Assembly (NCBI GenBank): GCA_016707895.1
Contig: JADJGV010000010.1
Coordinates: 1-64,000 of the forward strand
Source of the DNA: Myxococcales bacterium
GTDB taxonomy: Bacteria; Myxococcota_A; Polyangia; Haliangiales; Haliangiaceae
Direction: 5' to 3'
Length of the DNA stretch: 64,000 nucleotides
Position 1 is the first letter of the stretch; the number at the start of each line of letters is the position of its first letter. The notes beneath the pieces are model-generated. The model had not been told where the DNA came from and did not search any database. It saw only the letters and a list, made by a program, of their open reading frames with translations. The translations under genes were made by a program, and so were the position numbers. Below, piece by piece: positions 58,496 through 64,000 of the stretch.

Positions 58496-59536
58496 TCACG
58501 CCGCCGGGACGTGACGCCGGGTGCAGCGATGCACCTCGACGGTCAGGTGCGCGATCGGCGCCGCGGCGAGGATGGCCGCCCGGTAGTACTCGACCTCGCG
58601 CGGCGCGGCGGTCACCAGCGTGACGATGCAGCCGCGCCGCCCCGGCGCCAGCTCCCACACGTGCAGGTCGGCGACCCGGACGTCGTCGATCTGCTCGAGC
58701 CGGCGCTCGATCGATCGCGCCAGCTTGTGCGAGGGCACCACGTCGAGCAGCGGCAGCGCGGCGGTCCGGCACAGCCCGATCGCCCAGCGGCCGATCACCA
58801 CGCCGCCCAGCAGGCCGACCGCGGCGTCGAGGTACCACATGCCCGCGTACTTGCCGGCCACCAAGGCCCCGATCGCCAGCACGCTGGTGAGCGCGTCGGC
58901 GAGCACGTGCAGGTACGCGGCCTTCAGGTTGTGATCGGTCGGCGCGCCGTCATGCTCCCCGTGCGCGTGCCCGGCGTGATCGTGACCGTGGTCGTGATCG
59001 TGATCGTGACCGTGGTCGTGGTCGTGCTCGTGACCGTGATCGTGCCCGTCGCCGTGGTCGTGGGCGTGATCGCCGCCGAGGATCGCCGCGCACGCCAGGT
59101 TGACCACCAGGCCACCGACGGCGATCGGGATCGCCTCGCCGTACGCGACCGCGGCGTGACCGCGCAGCCGCAGCACCGCCTCGATCGCCATCCAGCCAGC
59201 GACCAGCACCAGCACCACGCCGCTGGTGAACCCAGCCAGCGCGTAGACCTTGCCGGTGCCGAACGTGAAGTGGCTCGACGCCGCGCGGGTGCGCGCGAAC
59301 CAGTACGCGCCCAGCGCCAGCCCCATCGCGCCGGCGTGCGACGCCATGTGCCAGCCGTCGGCGGTGAGCGCCAGCGAGCCGGTGATCTGGCCGGCGATCA
59401 GCTCGGCGATCATGGTCACGAAGGTGATCGCGACCACCCACGCGGTGCGCCGCTCGCCGCGCGTCGCCGCCACCGCCAGATCGCCGTGGTGGGCGTGGTC
59501 GGCCGGCGCGTGCACGGCGGTCTCGGAGGCGGTCAC
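58496..59536 (-). CDS. dmeF: DmeF-like cation diffusion facilitator (Co/Ni efflux)
   Basis: A 346-residue CDF transporter with six membrane helices, ADGWHMASHAG in helix 2 (metal site, DmeF-like), HVLADALTSVLAIG in helix 5, and between helices 4 and 5 a long His/Asp/Gly loop of HDHDHGHD repeats. Cytoplasmic C-terminal domain intact. DmeF exports Co2+ and Ni2+ by proton antiport; substrate is inferred. GTG start: TACACT ends six nt upstream. No dmeR is adjacent. Confidence 0.82.
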   Translation of the reverse strand: MTASETAVHAPADHAHHGDLAVAATRGERRTAWVVAITFVTMIAELIAGQITGSLALTADGWHMASHAGAMGLALGAYWFARTRAASSHFTFGTGKVYALAGFTSGVVLVLVAGWMAIEAVLRLRGHAAVAYGEAIPIAVGGLVVNLACAAILGGDHAHDHGDGHDHGHEHDHDHGHDHDHDHGHDHAGHAHGEHDGAPTDHNLKAAYLHVLADALTSVLAIGALVAGKYAGMWYLDAAVGLLGGVVIGRWAIGLCRTAALPLLDVVPSHKLARSIERRLEQIDDVRVADLHVWELAPGRRGCIVTLVTAAPREVEYYRAAILAAAPIAHLTVEVHRCTRRHVPAA

Positions 59537-59583
59537 GCCGCCAGTGTAACGCGCCCGGGGCGACCTGGCGCTACCATCCCCGC

Positions 59584-60063
59584 GTGGCTCCCGGTCATCC
59601 CGTCACCATGGCGATCCGCGCGCTGCGCGCCGCCGACGTCGCCTTCGTCCCGCACCAGTACCCGTGGGAGGCCCACGGCGGGACCGCCGCCTCGGCCCGC
59701 CACCTCGGCGTCGACGAGCACCTGGTGATCAAGACGCTGATCTTCGAAGACGAGCGCAAGCGCCCGCTGTGCGTGCTGATGCACGGCGACCGCGAGGTGT
59801 CGGCCAAGAACCTGGCGCGGCAGATCGGCTGCAAGAGCACCGCGCCGTGCGCGCCGGCGGTGGCCGACAAGCACTCGGGCTACCAGGTCGGCGGGACGTC
59901 GCCGTTCGGGCTGCGCACCAAGATGCCGGTCTACTGCGAACGCACGATCGCCGCGCTGCCGACGCTGTATATCAACGGCGGGCAGCGCGGCTTCCTGGTG
60001 GCGATCGGCGGCGCCGACGTGGTGCGGGTGCTCGCGCCGACCCTGGTCGACGCCGCGGCGTGA
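59584..60063 (+). CDS. YbaK/EbsC family aminoacyl-tRNA deacylase
   Basis: A 159-residue protein of the YbaK/ProX editing family: HLGVDEHLVIKTLIFED with the conserved Lys, AKNLARQIGCKS, GYQVGGTSPFG and PTLYINGGQRGFLVAI. YbaK hydrolyses mischarged Cys-tRNA(Pro) in trans. GTG 59584 is chosen because TACCAT ends six nt before it; the ATG at 59608 is the alternative. Monocistronic. Confidence 0.87.
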   Translation: MAPGHPVTMAIRALRAADVAFVPHQYPWEAHGGTAASARHLGVDEHLVIKTLIFEDERKRPLCVLMHGDREVSAKNLARQIGCKSTAPCAPAVADKHSGYQVGGTSPFGLRTKMPVYCERTIAALPTLYINGGQRGFLVAIGGADVVRVLAPTLVDAAA

Positions 60064-60081
60064 GCGCGCCCGCGCCGTGGC

Positions 60082-61059
60082 TCACGCGCCCGGCAGGATG
60101 ACGCGGTCGATCACGTGGATCACGCCGTTGGTCGCGAACACGTCGGTGCCGACGATGCCGGCGGAGCGGCCGCGCTCGTCGGTGATGCGCAGGTCGCCGT
60201 CGACGGTGAAGGTGCCGGTCTCGACGGTCGAGATCGCGGTGTCGACCGGCACCTGGGCCGCGAACACGCGGCTGGGCACGACGTGGTAGGTGAGCACCCG
60301 GGTCAGGAGCGCGGTGTCGGCGAGGAGCTGGGCCTTGGTGAGGTTGAGCTCGGCGAGCAGCGCGGTGAACGCGGCGTCGGTCGGCGCGAACACGGTGAAC
60401 GGCCCGGCGCCGGCCAGCGTACCGGCGAGGTTCGCCGCCACCACCGCTTCGACCAGGACGGTGAACTCGCCGGGGCTGCCGGCGGCCAGCGCCTGGGCGG
60501 TCTGGACGATGTCGCGATCGGCCGGCAGGATCACCTTGTCGATCAGGTGGATCACGCCGTTGGTCGCCGCGACGTCGACCGCGGTGATCTGCGCGGTGCG
60601 GTTGCGGCCGTCGGTGATCACCGGCGGCGTCCCGGGCTCGATCTTGAAGATGCTGCCCTCGGCGGTGGTGATCGGCATGCCGAACGGGATCGCGGCGGCC
60701 GCGACCCGCGACGGCAGCACGTGGTAGGTGAGCACCTGGCGGAGCAGCGGCTTGTTGGCGGCGGTGAGCAGGTCGGCGCCGGTGGCGCCGGCGTTGCCGG
60801 TCAACTCGACGGCCAGCGCGTCGAACGCAGCGTTCGACGGCGCGAACACGGTGAGGTCGCCGGGCTGGGCGAGCAGGTTCACCAGGTCGCCGTCGTTCGA
60901 GGCGAACTCGACGGCAGCCACCAGCGTCGACAGCGACGGCGTGGCCTGAGCGGTAGCGACGATCGACACCGGCCCGGCGGGCGGATCGATCGGGTCCTCG
61001 GAGTCACCGCAGGCAGCGAGCGAGCACAGCGCGAGCGTGGTCAGGGCGAGGGCTTTCAT
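60082..61059 (-). CDS. Lipoprotein with two FAS1 (fasciclin) domains
   Basis: A 325-residue lipoprotein (LCSLAAC) with two FAS1 domains, each showing the core LTVFAPSNAAFDAL / FTVFAPTDAAFTAL box and the LTYHVLPSRV / LTYHVVPSRV box and ending NGVIHLIDKVILP / NGVIHVIDRVILP. FAS1 domains mediate adhesion. AGGAG precedes the ATG. It is divergent from a SigK-RskA-like pair; in mycobacteria SigK drives the FAS1 lipoproteins MPT83 and MPT70, so regulation by the neighbour is likely. Confidence 0.9.
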   Translation of the reverse strand: MKALALTTLALCSLAACGDSEDPIDPPAGPVSIVATAQATPSLSTLVAAVEFASNDGDLVNLLAQPGDLTVFAPSNAAFDALAVELTGNAGATGADLLTAANKPLLRQVLTYHVLPSRVAAAAIPFGMPITTAEGSIFKIEPGTPPVITDGRNRTAQITAVDVAATNGVIHLIDKVILPADRDIVQTAQALAAGSPGEFTVLVEAVVAANLAGTLAGAGPFTVFAPTDAAFTALLAELNLTKAQLLADTALLTRVLTYHVVPSRVFAAQVPVDTAISTVETGTFTVDGDLRITDERGRSAGIVGTDVFATNGVIHVIDRVILPGA

Positions 61060-61167
61060 GACGTCTCCTAGGCGAAGGTGGAGCCGGGCCGGCGACCGCG
61101 GGGCGCCGCGGTCGTTGCACGTCCCGGTCGAACGGCGCCTTTGAGCCCGCCGCCGCGGTCATGGTTA

Positions 61168-61187
61168 CGCGCGATCGCGATCGCGCG
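61168..61187. repeat. 20-bp perfect palindrome between FAS1 and sigma genes
   Basis: A perfect dyad built from two CGATCG cores, midway in the divergent intergenic region (61060-61303). It may be a regulator site or a composition effect of GATC-rich sequence. Nothing else was recognised in this region apart from the sigma promoter. Confidence 0.5.
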
Positions 61188-61268
61188 CGCATCGCAACCG
61201 ATCGTGGCCCGCGCGCGTCCAAGCCACGCTCGTGCCGACCTCGATCATCACGCGCTGGGACCGGGCGC

Positions 61269-61297
61269 TTGCGCGACCGCGGAGGTCAGGCTACGCA
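61269..61297 (+). promoter_or_regulatory. Promoter of the sigma/anti-sigma operon
   Basis: TTGCGC (61269-61274), 17 bp, TACGCA (61292-61297), six nt to GTG 61304. It implies the protein begins at GTG 61304 and not at an upstream ATG, which would add a non-family N-terminal extension. Confidence 0.55.
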
Positions 61298-61303
61298 GAC
61301 ACC

Positions 61304-61894
61304 GTGTCGTTCCTGCTAGCGCTGATCGCGCGCCTGTTCGAGGTCGACCCAGCGATCATCGGCGAGATCGCGGCCGGCGACACGGCGGCGCTGCGCCGGC
61401 TGTACGATCGGCTGGCGCCGCGGGTGCGCGCGGTGGCGGCCCGGGCCCTGGGCAACGCCAGCGACGCCGACGACGTGGTCCAGGAGACCTTCGTCGAGGT
61501 GTGGCACCGTGCACATACCTTCGATCCCAGCCGCGGCTCGGTCGTATCCTGGGTGACGATGCTCGGGCACCGCCGCGCGATCGACCGCCTGCGCCGCCGC
61601 GGCACCCGCCCCACCGCGGGGGCCGGCGCGCCGACGCCCGACGCGCCCAGCGCCGACTCGCCCCACGAGACCGCCGCGCAGCGGCAGGCCCGGGCCCGCA
61701 TCGCCGCCGCGCTCGCCGAGCTGCCGCCCGAGCAGCGCCAGGCGGTCGAGCTGATGTACTTCGAGGGCATGTCGCAGAGCGAGGCCGCCGCGCACCTCGG
61801 CGCCGCGCTGGGCACGTTCAAGAGCCGGGTGCGGGCGGCGATGGGACGGCTGGGGGCGCTGCTCGACGAGCTGGCGCCGGAGGCGCGGCCATGA
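61304..61894 (+). CDS. SigK-like ECF sigma factor
   Basis: A 196-residue group IV sigma factor: region 2 (LYDRLAPRVRAVAARALGN, DADDVVQETFVEVWHRAHTFD, SVVSWVTMLGHRRAIDRLRRR) and region 4 (LPPEQRQAVELMYFEGMSQSEAA, GTFKSRVRAAMGRL). The SWVTMLGHRRAIDRLR segment is typical of the SigK group. Its stop overlaps the anti-sigma gene (ATGA). Predicted target: the divergent FAS1 lipoprotein gene and itself. Confidence 0.87.
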   Translation: MSFLLALIARLFEVDPAIIGEIAAGDTAALRRLYDRLAPRVRAVAARALGNASDADDVVQETFVEVWHRAHTFDPSRGSVVSWVTMLGHRRAIDRLRRRGTRPTAGAGAPTPDAPSADSPHETAAQRQARARIAAALAELPPEQRQAVELMYFEGMSQSEAAAHLGAALGTFKSRVRAAMGRLGALLDELAPEARP

Positions 61895-62694
61895 CCGAGG
61901 CCGAGTTCCTGGACAAGGTCGAGGCCTGGGCGCTGGGCGGCCTGACCGACCTCGAGCGCGCGGCGATGGAGCGCTACCTCGCGGGCACGCCCAGCCAGGC
62001 CTGCCGCGACGCGCACCGCCGCGCGTTCGCGAGCGCGGCGCTCCTGGCCGCGGCGCTGCCGCCCGAGACGCCGGCGCCCGAGGTGTGGTCGCGGATCGAG
62101 GCGGCGCTGCCGCCGCGGCCGGCGGTCAAGCGCGGCGCGCCGGCGTGGCTCGGGTGGGCGGTGGCCGCCGTCGCCGTCGCGGCCGCGGTGTTGCTGTGGC
62201 TCGATCGCGGCGACCGCCGTACGCGCGAGGCGCGCCTGGTGGGCCAGCTGCGCGACCGCGACGCGTCGCTGGCCGCGGTCGCTGGCACGCAGACCGACCT
62301 CGCGGGCTGCCGCCGCGATCTCGACGCGCTGCGGGCCAAGGACATCCTCGCCGGCGAGGCGGTCGCGCTGCTCGAGCTACCCGGCACCCAGCTGATCCCG
62401 CTCGATCGGCGGGGCCCGGCCGCGCACGAGCTGGCCGCCAACGCGATCTACCACCGCGGCGTGAAGAAGGCCTACGTCGTCGCCGCCAACATCCCGGCCG
62501 ACGCCCCGGCCGACGGCTACCGGGTGTGGCTGGTGCGCGGCGGCCAGCGGGTCGCGGCCGGCACGCTGGTCGCCGATGGCGGTCGGGCCATCGTGTCGAT
62601 CCCGACCTTGACGCTCGACGACGGCGTGCCCGAGACGTTCCAGCTGGCGCTGGCCTCGGGCGAGATCGTCCTCGAGAGCCAGATCAAGATCTGA
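61891..62694 (+). CDS. RskA-like anti-sigma factor
   Basis: A 267-residue membrane anti-sigma factor: short N-terminal sigma-binding region (AWALGGLTDLERAAMERYL) lacking the zinc HxxxCxxC, a single membrane helix near 85-107 (WLGWAVAAVAVAAAVLLWL), a coiled segment, and an outer RskA-type domain (KKAYVVAANIPAD, YRVWLVRGGQRVAAGTL). RskA holds SigK and releases it after regulated proteolysis. Cotranscribed with the sigma gene. Confidence 0.85.
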   Translation: MTEAEFLDKVEAWALGGLTDLERAAMERYLAGTPSQACRDAHRRAFASAALLAAALPPETPAPEVWSRIEAALPPRPAVKRGAPAWLGWAVAAVAVAAAVLLWLDRGDRRTREARLVGQLRDRDASLAAVAGTQTDLAGCRRDLDALRAKDILAGEAVALLELPGTQLIPLDRRGPAAHELAANAIYHRGVKKAYVVAANIPADAPADGYRVWLVRGGQRVAAGTLVADGGRAIVSIPTLTLDDGVPETFQLALASGEIVLESQIKI

Positions 62695-62769
62695 GCGCGG
62701 CTCGGCCCGAGCGCGCCGTTATTTTCGCGCGGCGATCATCCGATCGGCGGGCTCGCCGCGAATGGGGGC

Positions 62770-63309
62770 ATGACCGCCCCGATCGCTCCCGCCGCCACCC
62801 AGCTCGCCGACGACCGCCGCTTCGTGCTGGCGGTCGCCCGCCGCATCGTCGGCGACGTCGACGCCGCCAAGGACGTCGCCCAGGACGCCATGCTGCAGGC
62901 GTTCCGCCACCGCGCCAGCTTCCGCGGCGACGCCGGCTACCGCACGTGGCTGTACCGCATCGCGACCACCGCCGCGCTCAGCCACCTGCGCCGCGAGCGA
63001 TCGCTGACCCGCCGCGCGGCGGCCTGCGAGCGCGACGCCGAGCTGCCGCTGGCCGCGCCGCCGCCCACGCCGATCGAGGCGATGACCGACGCCGAGACCG
63101 CGCGCGCGGTCGCCGGCCACATCGCCACCCTGGCCCCGCCCTACCGCGAGATCCTAGCGCTGCGCTACTACGACGGCTGCAGCGAGCGCGAGGCCGCCGC
63201 CGCGCTGGGCGTGTCGACCGCGGCGGTGAAGGTGCGCACCCACCGCGCCAAGCGCGCGCTGCGCGACCGCCTGCCGCCCCAGATGGCGCGCCACGCGCCC
63301 GGCCGCTGA
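62770..63309 (+). CDS. ECF RNA polymerase sigma factor
   Basis: A 179-residue RpoE-type sigma factor: DVDAAKDVAQDAMLQAFRHRASF and RTWLYRIATTAALSHLRRER (region 2), then LPPY-like LAPPYREILALRYYDGCSEREAAAALGVSTAAVKVRTHRAKRAL in region 4. No anti-sigma gene follows; the next gene is on the other strand. AT-rich TTATTTT at 62719-62725 may be part of its promoter. Confidence 0.9.
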   Translation: MTAPIAPAATQLADDRRFVLAVARRIVGDVDAAKDVAQDAMLQAFRHRASFRGDAGYRTWLYRIATTAALSHLRRERSLTRRAAACERDAELPLAAPPPTPIEAMTDAETARAVAGHIATLAPPYREILALRYYDGCSEREAAAALGVSTAAVKVRTHRAKRALRDRLPPQMARHAPGR

Positions 63310-63319
63310 TCGCAACGGC

Positions 63320-64000
63320 TCACCGCGCGCGGCGGCGCCGCCGGCGCACCAGCGCCAGCAGCGCGAGCGCCGGCCACAGGCTGGGCGCCGTCGCGCCGGC
63401 GCAGCCGCAGCCGCCCCCGGCGAGCCCGTAGCCGTCGGGGATCCCGTCGTTGTCGTCGTCGGGATCGCAGGCGTCGCCGAGCCCGTCGGCGTCGGTGTCG
63501 GTCTGCTCGGGATCGGCGAGGTCCGGACAGTCGTCCGCGGCGTCGATCACGCCGTCGAGATCGCGATCGGGCGTGCACACGTCGGGGCGGCCCACGGTGC
63601 AGGTGGCGCCCGGCTCGACGGTGCAGGCCGGCGCGCAGCCGTCGCCACCGACCGTGCCGCCGTCGTCACAGCCCTCGAGCCCGGCCCGCACGCCGTCGCC
63701 GCAGGTCGTCGCGCACGCGCTGGGGCTGCCGGTGCAGGCCCAGCCGGCCTCGACGGCGCACGCCGCGCTGCAGCCGTCGCCGTCGGTCGCGTCGCCGTCG
63801 TCGCACGCCTCGGCGCCGGCGACGACGCCGTCGCCGCAGCCGGTGGTGCACGCGTCGGGCGCGCCGCCGGCGCAGCTCCACCCCGGCTCGATCGCGCAGC
63901 TCGCGTCGCAGCCGTCGCCGCCGGCCGCGTCGCCGTCGTCGCACACCTCGGCGCCGGCCCGCACACCGTCGCCGCAGGTGGTCGCACACGCGCTGGGCGC
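63320..64000 (-). CDS. Cys-rich repeat surface protein with MYXO-CTERM tail (5' end outside the window)
   Basis: Only the C-terminal part is present (frame open to 64000). It holds at least three 40-residue Cys repeats of the DUF4215/myxococcus type (CGDGVRAGAEVCDDGD, GGDGCDASCAIEPGWSC), then calcium-binding thrombospondin type 3-like Asp repeats (DTDADGLGDACDPDDDNDG), and a sorting tail: GGCGCAG, a hydrophobic helix (LWPALALLALV) and RRRRRRAR. Such tails direct surface sorting by myxosortase-type proteases. Probable cell-surface or adhesion protein. Confidence 0.88.
   Translation of the reverse strand, partial: APSACATTCGDGVRAGAEVCDDGDAAGGDGCDASCAIEPGWSCAGGAPDACTTGCGDGVVAGAEACDDGDATDGDGCSAACAVEAGWACTGSPSACATTCGDGVRAGLEGCDDGGTVGGDGCAPACTVEPGATCTVGRPDVCTPDRDLDGVIDAADDCPDLADPEQTDTDADGLGDACDPDDDNDGIPDGYGLAGGGCGCAGATAPSLWPALALLALVRRRRRRAR

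Noticed and set aside
58970..59060. Repeated GTGATC/GTGGTC units that resemble a short tandem array
   Set aside because: They encode the His/Asp loop of the DmeF-like transporter and are not a CRISPR or a regulatory repeat.
61168..61187. GCGATCGC-containing palindrome as a highly iterated palindrome (HIP1-like) element
   Set aside because: GATCGC strings are frequent here through Ala-Ile-Ala and Asp-Arg codons, so over-representation cannot be claimed without counting; kept only as a simple palindrome.

Overview
The window is extremely GC-rich by eye, with strong G/C preference at third codon positions. It looks like chromosomal DNA from a member of the Myxococcota (a Haliangium/Kofleria/Polyangium-like bacterium). 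Pointers are the many lipobox proteins, Ser/Thr kinases paired with FHA/sigma-54 regulators, a myxobacterial Cys-rich repeat protein with a MYXO-CTERM-type tail at the right edge, a LexA-like site resembling the published Myxococcus consensus, and a complete moxR/bat operon. The taxonomic call is inference. No rRNA, tRNA, CRISPR array, prophage, transposase or plasmid function was seen.

Layout. 1-5.2 kb: a hybrid histidine kinase with two globin sensor domains (cut by the left edge, with a compensated frameshift) and the imuA-imuB mutasome operon behind a LexA-like operator. 5.4-8.7 kb: carboxylesterase lipoprotein, DUF1697 protein, aldo/keto reductase. 8.7-13.6 kb: four lipoprotein genes, namely a lamin-tail protein overlapping a permuted PEP-synthase-like protein, and a Ser/Asp-rich acidic protein one base before a CotH-type kinase fused to a C-type lectin. 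13.6-15.1 kb: a beta-propeller lipoprotein controlled by a cobalamin riboswitch with its own promoter. 15.1-17.0 kb: a cytochrome lipoprotein, a haem-motif outer-membrane barrel and a second cytochrome lipoprotein. 17.0-27.0 kb: the moxR-DUF58-batA/B/C/D-E operon, in which BatD and BatE are fused. 27-34.5 kb: a two-component pair, small lipoproteins, an intact Uma2-family gene flanked by two Uma2 fragments, an extensin-like peptidase, and a TetR-MAPEG pair. 34.5-42.8 kb: a repeat DNA-binding-like protein, a D-aminoacylase-type amidohydrolase, a TIR/deoxyribosyltransferase-like plus macro/M17-like pair that is probably one frameshifted gene, and an FHA regulator with a Ser/Thr kinase. 42.8-49.7 kb: Cys-rich lipoprotein, twin secreted cell-wall hydrolases with SH3 tails, a TerB-phosphatase and a kinase with a frameshifted C-terminus. 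49.7-58.2 kb: housekeeping-type enzymes (methyltransferases, radical SAM, hydrolases, CorA) and a PEGA protein. 58.4-64 kb: DmeF-like efflux pump, YbaK-like deacylase, a FAS1 lipoprotein divergent from a SigK-RskA-like sigma/anti-sigma pair, a second ECF sigma factor and the Cys-rich protein.

Genes cooperate mainly as short operons with ATGA/GTGA stop-start overlaps. Across the window many first genes have a TANNNT-type -10 element only 6-9 nt before the start codon, which suggests widespread leaderless transcription and was used to choose several starts. Three loci carry single-base frameshifts, two of them in G or C runs, which may be assembly errors and should be checked first.
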